Shown here: positions 34,301-43,500 of the stretch, one piece after another | Position numbering within the stretch: the first letter of the stretch is position 1 | How the letters are laid out: the number at the start of each line of letters is the position of its first letter | IMG/VR virus record: IMGVR_UViG_3300031576_000024 | Span: 1 to 64,000 of that record | Length of the DNA: 64,000 nucleotides | Direction: 5' to 3' (one strand) | From: a virus | Position numbers and translations under genes: made by a program | Notes under the pieces: model-generated | Database searches by the model: none | The model's input: the letters and a program-made list of their open reading frames with translations, nothing else | What the model was told of the DNA's origin: nothing

Positions 34301-34493
34301 CCAAGAGAACTGTTTACTATACCCTCCCGGTGAGGCACAACAAGGCGGTGAAGCTGTAGATAAGCTACTATCAGATCCTAAGCTCTTCCAGAAACTAATC
34401 AATAACGGCTACCAAACAGCAGGTAAGGCAGCAGACCCGCACCAGTATGTACATACATTGAGGCAACTAGTACATGAACTATGCAAAACCTAG
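31359..34493 (+). CDS. Three-domain glycosyltransferase (GT2 + two GT4-like domains)
   Basis: 1044 residues. A family 2 domain spans about 75-330: VSVVIPIYG (79-87), DDC (113-115), an NSD metal motif (171-173) and GED (263-265). Two GT4-like GT-B domains follow, the first about 350-690 with GMPSLEALACGVEVV, the second about 705-1040 with VVTPHARKHGGP at its start and FNEGLGRMTLEAMAAGCAIV. It could build most of a short glycan by itself. Acceptor unknown. Starts the second glycan cluster. Confidence 0.85.
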   Translation: MPFDRTGKWTEPGSETESEFVNAITAQSSDGQEVALTPDVVAKIEAAIRSNVGDNKNVGRLNTLSYSTLASVVNSPGHVSVVIPIYGALNLVKKAIESVFKHTYWPFELILVDDCSPDPAVRDYLKTLEGQNKSDKCIGLKVICNKKNKGFAATCNIGMNVGTGKYFCVLNSDVLVTPYWLTKMVTAVEADKSHVIVNPVTNNTALINVQMEPGRSYLDMNRALERKSPKNYPEIMPTGFCLFFKRSLLERIGGFDEAYVSYGEDTHFWFQSLKLTSDSGEYLGNKAVMADDCYIFHERSSSFNQVSSDEHMGLRRSGSERFHKLNPSYADWKNGYNVNKVMSEIRSKTPDSLFDHDYKYNCVWVVKSADFCGGMKYIADIVNELIEQNVNAKVCVIKNTPDAPENVLNDLHTAPIFFKDAEDFVTNFSTRCFTNGVVIAAVSELVSPVGILCQRIQSLTPIHHIQSYDPELTAIPELAAEQAQAYGKLRYSISSSNWITEHLQKEGVKNIIFTTQPGVDTDLFHHGDRSRGDDRFTVMIALNAQYPFKGAERGIEVAKEIIKRDKNIRVLGLGMDFIPDCPAIVGLGKLSQGRLAHLLRTEVDVFIDPSYIHSYGMPSLEALACGVEVVCWNNRGIGEYASNKFNGVHIFMQNVIPEELADRCLKIKENKSAVTLVPLSREDSVNSFTNHFEINLGLVPFKKRITVVTPHARKHGGPTTIINFANVLGYLGHDARLVSIYDDFNNEVISFKQVPLFIGVDYIKESDMVVINSDNPFIEQIVNQPSLKHAKKVLLKLSHNPRFKAIEEASLRMPIWDKILCSTEHLREKCINPMPDWRHIAWSPDKVQTIGWYHYTFPVFNAPPETRQYGVIDKQMRIGYLMHDHPTKGTTFANAIVKALKNKYGANVDIVTVGEVALKYKPPWMTYVFKPNRPEMAQVMKQCDIWLGSSFNEGLGRMTLEAMAAGCAIVTTDTGAEFLKDQENCLLYPPGEAQQGGEAVDKLLSDPKLFQKLINNGYQTAGKAADPHQYVHTLRQLVHELCKT

Positions 34494-34836
34494 AACTAAA
34501 GCTTTTAGCGTCACTATTAAAGACTGCGAGGTTGAGACGTTTCGGTGCGGCGGGCCGGGCGGACAGAATGTCAACAAAGTCGAAAGTGGTGTCCGCGTGC
34601 GCCATGTTCCTTCTAGTGCTGTGTCTGAAAGTCGGGAGTTTAGAGAGCAACATCGGAACAAGGTTAATGCCTTTATCAAAATGGCTAATTCGCCAGAGTT
34701 TCAAAAGTGGATACGAGTCGAAGCTGCTAGACGAGCGGGACAGCCATCAGCAGAAGAAATAGTGGAGAAGATGATGGGCTCTAAGAACATTCGAGTACAG
34801 TATAAGGTGGAGGGTAAATGGACGACAGTAGAATAA
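34474..34836 (+). CDS. GGQ-domain release-factor-like peptidyl-tRNA hydrolase
   Basis: 120 residues. RCGGPGGQNVNKVESGVRVRH contains the universal GGQ loop of class I release factors and ArfB-type rescue hydrolases, followed by SESREFREQHRNKVNAF. Codon-recognition domains are absent. It would hydrolyse peptidyl-tRNA on ribosomes, either rescuing stalled ones or altering host translation. It overlaps glycosyltransferase genes on both sides (20 and 19 bases). Confidence 0.82.
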   Translation: MNYAKPRTKAFSVTIKDCEVETFRCGGPGGQNVNKVESGVRVRHVPSSAVSESREFREQHRNKVNAFIKMANSPEFQKWIRVEAARRAGQPSAEEIVEKMMGSKNIRVQYKVEGKWTTVE

Positions 34837-35558
34837 GGCGCGGGGTTGGAATTTGCCACTATAACCGGCAGAAGTACCTTAACGAGATTATCTTCGCTGT
34901 ACAGAATACAGTACCGAAAGGTACTCGCGTTGTGGTGTGCGACGACGGCTCCAACCCTCTAAACATTCTTGAAGATATTACACTGGTTCAAGGTAAGAAT
35001 CTTGGTGTAGCAGCGAACAAGAACCGTGCCTTGTGGGCGCTTCAGGACTGTCACTACATTTGCATCCTAGAAGACGACCTTAAGCCTATCTCTAAGGGTT
35101 GGTTTGAAACCTATGAGAAGGCTGCCAACCTGTCCAACATTCACCACTTCTGCCGTGTTCAAGACAAGCACGTCCAAGAAACGTCTCCTGAGTTTGCTCA
35201 GTATATGAAGACGCATGGATTCACGCCGATTTACGGTCCCACTCCGCGTGGAGACTTAACGTTTATAACACACAAGGTTGTGGAGCGCATTGGTGCTTTC
35301 AACCCTCTCTTCATAGGCGCTGGTCACGCGCACGGGGAGTGGAGCCATAGAGTATGGAAAGCGGGGCTGATCGGCCACAACAATAAGTGGGTTGACATCA
35401 TGGAAGCCCGTAATATGTTTGAACAACTTGGCGATACCGAAGGCGGACGCTGGGTTCTAGATCCTAAGGATTTACGTAAGCAACTTATCAGAAACGAGAA
35501 AGTGTACAAGGATCTTCAGAAGACAGCCTACAGCCACCTTCCTTTGAGCCTGGAGTAA
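34818..35558 (+). CDS. Family 2-type glycosyltransferase
   Basis: 246 residues: GICHYNR near the start, VVCDDGSN (DDG motif), NLGVAANKNRAL, and ICILEDDLKP as the DxD-like metal motif. GT-A fold, soluble. It acts on an unknown acceptor within the second glycan cluster. Confidence 0.8.
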   Translation: MDDSRIRRGVGICHYNRQKYLNEIIFAVQNTVPKGTRVVVCDDGSNPLNILEDITLVQGKNLGVAANKNRALWALQDCHYICILEDDLKPISKGWFETYEKAANLSNIHHFCRVQDKHVQETSPEFAQYMKTHGFTPIYGPTPRGDLTFITHKVVERIGAFNPLFIGAGHAHGEWSHRVWKAGLIGHNNKWVDIMEARNMFEQLGDTEGGRWVLDPKDLRKQLIRNEKVYKDLQKTAYSHLPLSLE

Positions 35559-35560
35559 CA

Positions 35561-36304
35561 ATGGAACAGTATACAACAAAGTGCGGTGTGGAGCTTCCTC
35601 AAGTAGACCCTGAGAAAAACTACGACATTCTGCTATACAAGATAGGGAATGATTGGGAAGAGTTCCTTCGCTGCGATACTATGCACAAAGTCACTGACCC
35701 TGCTGACGAAGACTTCCGTAAGAAGATCGCACAGGCAGCTTGCACAATGTATACCACTCGCGGTATTGGTATTGCCGCTAATCAATTGGGCTTCAAAGAG
35801 CATTGGTGTATCGTAGATACACAATGGCCTCAAACTGGTATAAAGGTTCCGCGCGTAATCCTCAATCCCAATACAAGAGACAGCGTACTAGTCGAGACTC
35901 AGAAGGCCAGCCACGAAGGCTGTCTAAGTGTGCCTATGGGGTTCAAGGGAACTGTGGCTAGACATTCGGCAGTAGACCTTTACTATACTGACCTTATGGG
36001 CAATGACGTATCGTGGCAAGCATTCGACCTTGATGCTGCCGCCGTCTTACACGAGCTAGACCACCTAAGAGGGCGATTGTTCATTGACAACATTTCCAAT
36101 CTTCGCTTAAGCTTCCTAGAAGGTAAGCTTCGGAAGGTACAGAAGATGGTCAGGAATCGCATTAAGAACAACAACCGCAGCGTAATTGCCCAGGTTAAAC
36201 GCATGAACATCATCTACTCATGGAGCGCACAGAAGAGACTTGATCTCGCTGCTAAGGAAGCAGAGAAGCTTGTGGTTGAACAACCTGAGGTAGTAGATGA
36301 ATAA
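35561..36304 (+). CDS. def: Peptide deformylase
   Basis: 247 residues. The three motifs are GIGIAANQLG (about 68-77), EGCLSVP (about 118-124) and HELDHLRG (about 164-171) with the metal ligands Cys, His, His and catalytic Glu. It removes the formyl group from nascent protein N-termini. It has an extra C-terminal helical tail of about 70 residues, longer than phage and bacterial deformylases usually are. Embedded in the glycan operon. Confidence 0.9.
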   Translation: MEQYTTKCGVELPQVDPEKNYDILLYKIGNDWEEFLRCDTMHKVTDPADEDFRKKIAQAACTMYTTRGIGIAANQLGFKEHWCIVDTQWPQTGIKVPRVILNPNTRDSVLVETQKASHEGCLSVPMGFKGTVARHSAVDLYYTDLMGNDVSWQAFDLDAAAVLHELDHLRGRLFIDNISNLRLSFLEGKLRKVQKMVRNRIKNNNRSVIAQVKRMNIIYSWSAQKRLDLAAKEAEKLVVEQPEVVDE

Positions 36305-36566
36305 ATACCTTATGAGCGAGGGTAGCGTACAACTCGGCATGGTCTTTATAGAGAGACACGGCGGGTTTGTTACTGGATCTCATAACGCACCGCTAATCGG
36401 GTACTTCTGTAAAGTATACGATGAAGATTCCGATGCTTGGAATGCACAGGGACACGGACTTACATATGATCTAGCAATGGTTTCTTTGTACCTTCTGCGT
36501 ACCAAAGGTGAGCTACCTAAGCCACCTGAATACTTCTCTAAGACTAACTTCTATCTGGAAAACTAA
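36297..36566 (+). CDS. Hypothetical protein
   Basis: 89 residues, mixed alpha/beta, no motif recognised. Overlaps the deformylase gene by 8 bases and the next glycosyltransferase by one. Confidence 0.6.
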   Translation: MNKYLMSEGSVQLGMVFIERHGGFVTGSHNAPLIGYFCKVYDEDSDAWNAQGHGLTYDLAMVSLYLLRTKGELPKPPEYFSKTNFYLEN

Positions 36567-37471
36567 TGAAGATACTACTTGCTAAACATCTATGGGACTA
36601 CGAAGGTACGCCTATCGCTACCTACGCTACATCCCTGTCCAGAGCTTTCACACAGGCTGGACACGAAGTCACAGAGATAGATAAGCAGATCATCCTAGAT
36701 GATAGCGTTTACAGGGCACACGATCTTCTGTTCGATATTGACTGCGGTAAGGATATGAAGGGGGATCAGAAGTTTCACCTTTGCCATCCTAAGATCCAGT
36801 CCCTAATTAAGACTGTCTTCTTTGCAATAGACTCGCACGGAAATGCTGATATGCACCAACGACTGTCACGCTCCGCAGACTATGTATTCTTTGCTATATG
36901 GGATAAGCGCGACCTGTTCGCCGACCATCCTTCAGCTACTTGGACTCCAAGTTTCACGGATCTTGCTTACTTCGACGGTGAAACGTTTACCTCGGAGAAG
37001 ACAAAGGACTTCTGCTTCCTAGGCTCCCTTGGCGGGCTTGATAGAGCAGATCCTATGGTGAAAGCGTGCAAAGACAATAACTGGACTTTCGACGTGGATG
37101 AAGTAGGCCGTAAGGGAAAGCACACATGGCCCAGGACCGCTGAGCGCATGGGTGCTTGCAGGTTCGGGTTCAACCACGGACAGAAGCACGACGGACCTAA
37201 CCTGCGTACTATAGAGACGATGGCTATGAAGTTGCCGCTTATCTGCGACCAAGACACGCGAGACGGCAAAGGTTTCCTCTTCGAGCCTTGGCAGCACTAC
37301 ATTCCCTACAAGGCGTATTCGTATGAGGGACTGCTGGAGCGCATGCAGTGGTGCATGACAAACCCCGATAAGGCTGCTAAGATTGCCAAGCAAGCATATG
37401 ATGAAGTGTGCCTAAACCACCTGGCCTCGCACCGCGTACAGACTATACTGGAGGTAGTATGCAAATCCTGA
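36566..37471 (+). CDS. CgeB-like GT-B glycosyltransferase
   Basis: 301 residues. The layout (MKILLAKHLWDYEGTPIA, FDIDCG, VFFAIDSHG, DFCFLGSLGG, GFNHGQKHDGPNLRTIETMA) resembles the CgeB / DUF3880-type glycosyltransferases, where the GPNLR.IE.MA segment corresponds to the nucleotide-sugar site. Probable sugar transfer; donor and acceptor unknown. Confidence 0.75.
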   Translation: MKILLAKHLWDYEGTPIATYATSLSRAFTQAGHEVTEIDKQIILDDSVYRAHDLLFDIDCGKDMKGDQKFHLCHPKIQSLIKTVFFAIDSHGNADMHQRLSRSADYVFFAIWDKRDLFADHPSATWTPSFTDLAYFDGETFTSEKTKDFCFLGSLGGLDRADPMVKACKDNNWTFDVDEVGRKGKHTWPRTAERMGACRFGFNHGQKHDGPNLRTIETMAMKLPLICDQDTRDGKGFLFEPWQHYIPYKAYSYEGLLERMQWCMTNPDKAAKIAKQAYDEVCLNHLASHRVQTILEVVCKS

Positions 37472-38211
37472 TGTTCACACCTGCCCACAAGGATGAGTTC
37501 ATAGCCAAGGCCAAGACCATGAAGAAGCGTTACCCTGAAGTAACTATTGTCTATGATCTAGAAGACGGTGTGCCCGCGACAGAGAAGAAGCGGGCCTTTG
37601 AGAACGTGAAGAAGCACGCCCGTACAAAGGATTGGGTTCGCATTGACGACAACATGACATATGAGTTATACGACCTACCTACCGTACAAGCCATAGTCAT
37701 TCCTAAAGTCACGCCTTACGTACTTGACCGTTACGTCGATATGGACGGTCGAAACAGCTTTGGCTGTGATAGAGTAATCGCTCTCATTGAAACTGCTGCT
37801 GGCGTTGACGCTGCTAGTTACATTGCCGAGAAGGCTGGCGGTGTCATATTTGGGCAATATGATTTCATATTATCAATGAATTCCGAACTACACACTGACT
37901 ACGCTAGATCACGGATCTTGAATGCATGCAAGGCTGCTGGCATTCCTGTGTATGACAGCCCTGACTACTCCCTGGACTTAAACACGATCATGCATAACGC
38001 TAGGCAGGCGTACTGCCTAGGCTTTGACGGCATGGCAGTTCTACATCCTGACCATATCAAGATCGTGAAGGAAAACTTTAGAGCGCCTTACAACCAGAGA
38101 GTATGGGCGAAGGGTATCTTGAAGAACGCTGGAGACGGACTGACTGTCTTCCAGAACACAATCATCGGCCCGCCCATAGTTAAGCGTGCCAAGCAAATAC
38201 TACAGAAATGA
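37459..38211 (+). CDS. HpcH/HpaI aldolase / CitE-like lyase
   Basis: About 250 residues from ATG 37459, which follows TGGAGG. VYDLEDGVP, an RIDD segment, VIPKV, ALIETAAGV and GGVIFGQYDF give the CitE-like TIM-barrel pattern with Asp/Glu metal ligands. Such enzymes cleave or condense pyruvate- or acyl-CoA-derived units. In this glycan cluster it may make or modify a sugar side group (inference). Confidence 0.75.
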   Translation: MQILMFTPAHKDEFIAKAKTMKKRYPEVTIVYDLEDGVPATEKKRAFENVKKHARTKDWVRIDDNMTYELYDLPTVQAIVIPKVTPYVLDRYVDMDGRNSFGCDRVIALIETAAGVDAASYIAEKAGGVIFGQYDFILSMNSELHTDYARSRILNACKAAGIPVYDSPDYSLDLNTIMHNARQAYCLGFDGMAVLHPDHIKIVKENFRAPYNQRVWAKGILKNAGDGLTVFQNTIIGPPIVKRAKQILQK

Positions 38212-38261
38212 GAGTGGTTGCTATCCTCATAGCAGTTATCTTGGTTCTCACTATTCCGTGA
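38208..38261 (+). CDS. Possible 17-residue hydrophobic peptide
   Basis: An ATG overlapping the lyase stop (ATGA) opens MRVVAILIAVILVLTIP, almost entirely hydrophobic. It ends 10 bases before the next gene. Its ATGA overlap is like that of real genes here, but it may be chance. Confidence 0.3.
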   Translation: MRVVAILIAVILVLTIP

Positions 38262-38271
38262 AAGGGCATTC

Positions 38272-39114
38272 ATGTATAATGTAGGCATCATAGGATTAGG
38301 CTTCGTAGGTGGTGCAACGTCACGCGCGTTCGCACAATACGCAAACGTTAGGGTTTACGACAAGTACAAGAACATCGGCACTATCAAAGAGGTAGCTGAG
38401 CAGGCTGTTGTGTTCGTATGCGTGCCTACGCCCATGCGCGCGGACGGCTCCTGTGACACCTCAATCGTTGAGAGCGTTGTAGCCGACCTTAGTACGTTCC
38501 CTAACGCTGATAGAGAAGTGGTAATCAAGTCTACCTGCCCGCCTGCATTCTTCTCTAAGCTACAGGCTACATATCCGCTTGCCGGGACTATCATCTTTAA
38601 CCCTGAGTTCCTAACAGAACGCACAGCGGACCTAGACTTCATTCAGAGTACGCGGTTCATCTTTGGAGTCGAGCTACCTAATGCTGCTGCAAAGTTTATC
38701 GTATTGAAGCTACATGAGGAGCGGTTCCCTGGCACACGTCTTGCAGTGATGCATTGGGAAGAAGCCGCTATGGTTAAGTACGGCTGCAACGTGTTCTTCA
38801 CAGTCAAGCTAAGCTTCTTCAATGAGTTAGCTCGTGTCTGTGAGAAGCTAAATGGTTTCACGAGTTTTCCCACTGTTATCAATGAAATCCTACAGGACGG
38901 GCGTATTGGGAGGTCACACTTTCAGGTACCCGGCCACGATGGCGATAAGGGATGGGGTGGAGTCTGCTTCCCTAAAGATAACAGAGCATTCTCTATATTT
39001 GCAAAAGAGTTGTGTGTGAACAGCCATATGGCAGATGCCGCTTGGCAAGTTAACCAAGAGGTACGATCAGATCGTAATTGGGAGAAGGAAAAGGGCAGAG
39101 CAGTAAGTGAATAG
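38272..39114 (+). CDS. UDP-glucose/UDP-sugar 6-dehydrogenase-like protein
   Basis: 280 residues: NAD motif GIIGLGFVGG (5-14), FNPEFLTE, AAMVKYGCNVFFTVKLSFFNE, and GWGGVCFPKD with the catalytic cysteine near 231. These are UDP-glucose/GDP-mannose dehydrogenase motifs. It lacks most of the C-terminal UDP-binding domain, so it is shorter than cellular enzymes (about 400). It would supply a uronic acid nucleotide for the glycosyltransferases. Confidence 0.82.
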   Translation: MYNVGIIGLGFVGGATSRAFAQYANVRVYDKYKNIGTIKEVAEQAVVFVCVPTPMRADGSCDTSIVESVVADLSTFPNADREVVIKSTCPPAFFSKLQATYPLAGTIIFNPEFLTERTADLDFIQSTRFIFGVELPNAAAKFIVLKLHEERFPGTRLAVMHWEEAAMVKYGCNVFFTVKLSFFNELARVCEKLNGFTSFPTVINEILQDGRIGRSHFQVPGHDGDKGWGGVCFPKDNRAFSIFAKELCVNSHMADAAWQVNQEVRSDRNWEKEKGRAVSE

Positions 39115-39304
39115 TAAATACAAATGCTACAGATGTCGAAAGTACATTAAGCCTAAGCGTGTTCCACATGCTGTGACGTGCTTTGACAAGAATCTTCCTA
39201 GATTTATACCACAAAAAGGCAGAACATACTGTGAGAAATGCTGGCCTGTAATACTTAGAATTTGGAAACAAAATGAACAACGTAACACCCGTAGTATTAG
39301 TTAA
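39107..39304 (+). CDS. Small zinc-ribbon-type protein
   Basis: 65 residues, KCYRCRKY near the N-terminus and YCEKCW near the middle: two Cys pairs for one zinc. Start GTG 39107, overlapping the dehydrogenase stop. Basic; could bind nucleic acid. Function unknown. Confidence 0.6.
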   Translation: MNSKYKCYRCRKYIKPKRVPHAVTCFDKNLPRFIPQKGRTYCEKCWPVILRIWKQNEQRNTRSIS

Positions 39305-40004
39305 GAACGATGCCTTCTGGCTCCCATATGCGTTAGAGTCTATCTCCGGTCACTTTGAACATATGGTCATCTACGATGTGGGAAGTACTGACAATACAAG
39401 AGATGTTATAGATTGGTTTGTTTCCAAAGAATTATACACCCACTTCATAGTAAGAAAGCTTCCGCACTGTCCGCCTGAAGTACAGCTCTGTTTCCGCAAC
39501 TCAATGATTGCTGAAGCCGGAACAGGAACATATCTCATCCTTGACGGCGATGAAGTCTACAACAGAGAAGACCTAGAGAAGATTGACAAAATCGGCGATA
39601 TCTTACTAGAACATCATGGTGAAAACAGTCGTGTGCGCTACACAACGTTCCGTCGGGTAGAAGTGAGTCCCGACCTGTTGCAGCGCTATTCGGAAGAAAG
39701 AACCCATCACAGGCTATATCATCGGTCAGCGATATGGAACGGAACGCACCCGGGGGAAGTACCCTTCTTTGAGCAGAACAGTAAGTCCGAATTGGACTTT
39801 ACTTCAGATATGCGAGTTCTGCATTTGCACAATACGGTACGCTCGCCCAAAGAGGACGAAGCGTTAAGTCGTATTAAACGAAAAAGCCAGCGCTCCTATC
39901 ACCCAGGAACACTGGCTAAGTTTAACGTATTAGAGGAATTTCCTTTGCTTAAGCAAAGGTTGCCTTTTCCCGTATGCCCGGCCCTGGAGGCGTTATGGGG
40001 ATAG
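39273..40004 (+). CDS. Family 2-type glycosyltransferase
   Basis: 243 residues: VLVKNDAFWLPYALESI at the start, DVGSTDNTRDVI, and YLILDGDEV as the DxD motif, with a helical end. GT-A fold. It completes the second glycan cluster; acceptor unknown. Overlaps the zinc-ribbon gene by 32 bases. Confidence 0.78.
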   Translation: MNNVTPVVLVKNDAFWLPYALESISGHFEHMVIYDVGSTDNTRDVIDWFVSKELYTHFIVRKLPHCPPEVQLCFRNSMIAEAGTGTYLILDGDEVYNREDLEKIDKIGDILLEHHGENSRVRYTTFRRVEVSPDLLQRYSEERTHHRLYHRSAIWNGTHPGEVPFFEQNSKSELDFTSDMRVLHLHNTVRSPKEDEALSRIKRKSQRSYHPGTLAKFNVLEEFPLLKQRLPFPVCPALEALWG

Positions 40005-40159
40005 CGAAATGTGTATGTGGTAGGAACACTGACTTCGGAATACTCTGCGTATTCTGTAGTCGGGATAAGCTCCTAGACCGCTCTTACGATGACGAAGAGG
40101 CTACGCCTACTGAGAAGGATACTCCTGAGCTTTCTGAAGAAGAGGAAGAGAATCCTTAA
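39995..40159 (+). CDS. Small zinc-ribbon protein with acidic tail
   Basis: About 54 residues: KCVCGRNTDF then LCVFCSRDK, followed by a strongly acidic tail rich in Glu. ATG 39995 has GGAGG upstream. Last gene of the rightward half. The 65 bases after it, before the convergent leftward genes, show no clear terminator. Confidence 0.55.
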   Translation: MGIAKCVCGRNTDFGILCVFCSRDKLLDRSYDDEEATPTEKDTPELSEEEEENP

Positions 40160-40224
40160 ACTTACCTAAGCCTGTATTGCAATCTGCACAAAGTAACGTA
40201 CTTTATTGTACTCAGGAGTTGCCA

Positions 40225-40500
40225 TTATGCCGCCTTGCACTTTCTAGTTCGCGCTTCCAAAAGATCAGGATGAACGCTCAAAGTAAACTGTCTTACTTCA
40301 GCCCAGAACATCTTAGCAGCAGGTGACTTTGACGAGTTAAGTCTCTCACCGGCTACTTGATGCAGTGCCCCGGCTTCAGTGTAAACTTCTAGCGCGTCTA
40401 TACATGTCCACTTTTCCATGTACGACGGTAGCGGTTTGTTTGGGTCAGCAGGTGCCATCAAAACTAGTGACAGTAAGAATATAACTGCTAGTCGCTTCAT
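40225..40500 (-). CDS. Small exported protein
   Basis: 91 residues with a signal peptide (MKRLAVIFLLSLVLMAPADP). The mature part is helical and charged with two Cys. As last gene of the virion operon it might be a lysis accessory such as a spanin component, but no lipobox or second membrane segment is seen, so this is only a possibility. Confidence 0.55.
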   Translation of the reverse strand: MKRLAVIFLLSLVLMAPADPNKPLPSYMEKWTCIDALEVYTEAGALHQVAGERLNSSKSPAAKMFWAEVRQFTLSVHPDLLEARTRKCKAA

Positions 40501-43500
40501 TAGAACAGCCCCGAAGATCCGAACCCTTCTGAGCCTAGGTCAAAGTCAAAATCCATATCGAATCCTATTGCGTCTCCGCTTTGGTGCTTGCTAAATTGAC
40601 GTGCAATGATTTCTCTGCGCAGTTCTTCAACGCGCTGATCGCTAAACTCGCCACGGTGCTTAATAGCAAACGCGGTAGCTTCCTTTAGACGAGCCTTTAG
40701 CTCTTCCTCACTGAACCTCTTGTACTGAGGGTTCCTACGAAGTTGAGGAATTAAGTCTTCAATGCTGGCAGAGAACTTTGCCTGTGCTTTGCGCGGATCA
40801 TCGTACTGTTGTGAGTAGGTGATGAAATAGTCCTGCATTAGACTCGCAAAGCTTTCCTCGTCACCGTTGATAGCAGCGTTCGTCATCTTACGCTTTATTG
40901 ACGAGCGGAACGTCTTTAGGTTATCGTCACGCATCTTGTCATTGAAAGCCTTTGTTCCAGGGTCAGCCTTCCAAGACTTACCAAGGCCGGCTACGCTAGT
41001 AAGAAGCACATCGTAAATAGGGTTCCCGCGCTCACCTGTCTTTGAGTTAACGCGCATACCAATGTCTTCTTCAAAGCGGCTTGTGTCAATCTGACTACCT
41101 AGAGCAAGACCGGCAGTAGCGCCTGCGGCTATACCAGGGATACCTAGCTTTCTGCCAGCGATAGCTCCTGCGGCACCCGATAGTGTCATAGTTGAAAGCT
41201 GATCCAAACCAAAGGCACCCTTAGTAGGAGAGCCTACTCTAAGCCCGTACTTCTGAATCCACGGAGGGGAGATCATACCGAATGTCTGTACCAGAGCCTT
41301 ACCCATGTAGTCCGACTTACTGTCAGCTACAATCTCCTGACCGTACTCGTCTTCACCCATTATTAGGCGTAGAAGAGGCATCATAACGGATAGCGGTTCA
41401 ACGGGGCTTACCTTCAGCAGTTCCTTTGCCATGTTTGAGCCAGGGTCCATGTGAACATCGTAGGTCTGAGGCAGGATGGCACTATGAGGTAGGAAGTCTA
41501 GAGTCCAGGCTCTTAGTGAGTCTTCACCCTTAGATCCAAAGTAACCCAGTCCTGCACCTGTTATAGCACCGACTGAAGAACCTACAGCGAAGCCAAGTGG
41601 CCCGGCCTTTAAGGCTCCAGCCATACCAACGGCAGCGGCACCTGTGAAAGCACCAGCCGCAACGCCTTGTCCTTCTGAGGTACCAATAACAGTCGTAGGC
41701 TTGTTTGCCCAGAACGGTGCAGATTCTTTAGCTTCGTTAATCTGCTCAGGTGATGTAGGAGCAAGTCCTAGTCCTGACATAACTGATTGATGCGTGCCCG
41801 CAGCTTGGAACCACATAGCAGAGGCTAGTGGTCTGTCTACCATGTTGTTACGCATGATACGGGTTACTTCAGCAGGGAACGTAGCCCAAGGAAACGCCCA
41901 TCTGCGAGCGCCCTGGATAGTCTTACCAACAGTCTTGTACTGAGGGAACTTACGCGATACCTGCATTACTGATTGCTCAATACTCAGGCCGCGCTTTCTA
42001 AACTGCATATACGTTGCCAGCTTAGGCGTCATATCTTCTGCTAGATAAGCAGCGGACATTCTCTTTAGAAGAGGTGTCTTGATTGTCTTCTCTAGTATCT
42101 TGTCTGTACCTTCAATCGCCTTAACGTACATCTTAGCAAGGCCAGCAGTGGCATTGTCAACGTAAGCAAGCTTACCAGCATTGTTCTTTTCAAGATGCTC
42201 ATAGAACTTGTGGATAGCTGAGAAACCTTCAGCGTTATCGAATGACTGATCTTCAATCATTTGACGTACACGCGGGTCCATGATCTCATCTACAAGGTCT
42301 AGCCTAGTTCCAGCGTTTGTAATGATTTCGGTATTAGCACCGGCCTTTCTGACGATTTCCAGTAACGAAGCACGGTCTGACATGATCGACGTAGCGTTAC
42401 CCTTCTTAGCGGCAATTTCCTTAGCCACGCCCCATACAAGGCTGTTGGCATTCTTCATGTCCGTAATGACAGAACCCTTGAACGGGTTAACTCCAGCCAT
42501 AGGCATGAAGTACAGAAGGTTACTTACTACGTTCTGGAAGTGCGACGGAAGGTTGAAAACTGTCTTTGCGGGCTTGTGCATCGCCGTTAGCATCGAGATA
42601 GCATTGGCAGCATTGTGCCCAGCATTCAGAGCACCACCATCAGGGTCGAAAAACTCGTCTATGACGTTCTGGTGAACGTAAGGCATGCGGTCAATTTCTT
42701 CCGCTGTCTTGCTAGTTGACTTGGCTACCATTCTCTTTAGGCGATCAGATACGCCCCTCCCAGGTAGATCATCAAGGCTGACCCATGCGGCTTTAGCCAT
42801 ACCACTTAGCTTGTCGTAGGACTCAGGGTTGATGGCGATTCTGTTTGTTGAAGAGTCGCCTGCCTTAAGAGCAATGTCACGCATGAACTTATAGCCTACG
42901 TGCAGTAACTCGTCCTTAACAATGCTTGTTCTGTGTACATCGTTGATGTTAGTGATAAGCTCACCATTGGAAGCAGCGTCGATAACCTCGTCTAGCGTCT
43001 TCTTACGCTCTGTTAGCGTAGGAGAGAAAAGCTTAGGGTAGGTACGAACCTTACCAGTGCCTTCAAGGATCTTGGCTCCACCTGTTACATCGGCTACGGT
43101 ACTAAGGTCTGTATTCTTGTAGATAGCCGCAACGTGGGCCTTACCTACGCGCGCTACTGTCTCAGGAGACATGAACCCTGATTCTACGGCTGCCTCTTGG
43201 TGTTGCCAATAGCGGTTACGTGTCCTCTCGAAATAGCGTTGCTTGGTTGGAGATAGCTTAGCAAAGTCAGCAACATCATGCCTATCATTAAGGAACTTGT
43301 AATAGAGAAGATTGTCAGCAGGCTCAAGATCATGGATGAATAGTTCGTCAAGTTTGGCGTTATCCCAAAAGTCATTCATGTTCCTAACATATGCCTTGTT
43401 AACCTTATTCCCAATGTTGAAATAAGAGTTGGCAAACTTCTTTTGCATCATGTACTGAGCTTGCTGCTTAAGAGATCCACCACCTGATTCTACAAGTTCT

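Noticed and set aside
40160-40224. Terminator between the convergent rightward and leftward halves
   Set aside because: No GC-rich hairpin with a T-tract was found in this short gap.
40225-40500. Spanin assignment for the small exported protein
   Set aside because: It has a signal peptide but no lipobox, no second membrane segment and no nested partner gene.
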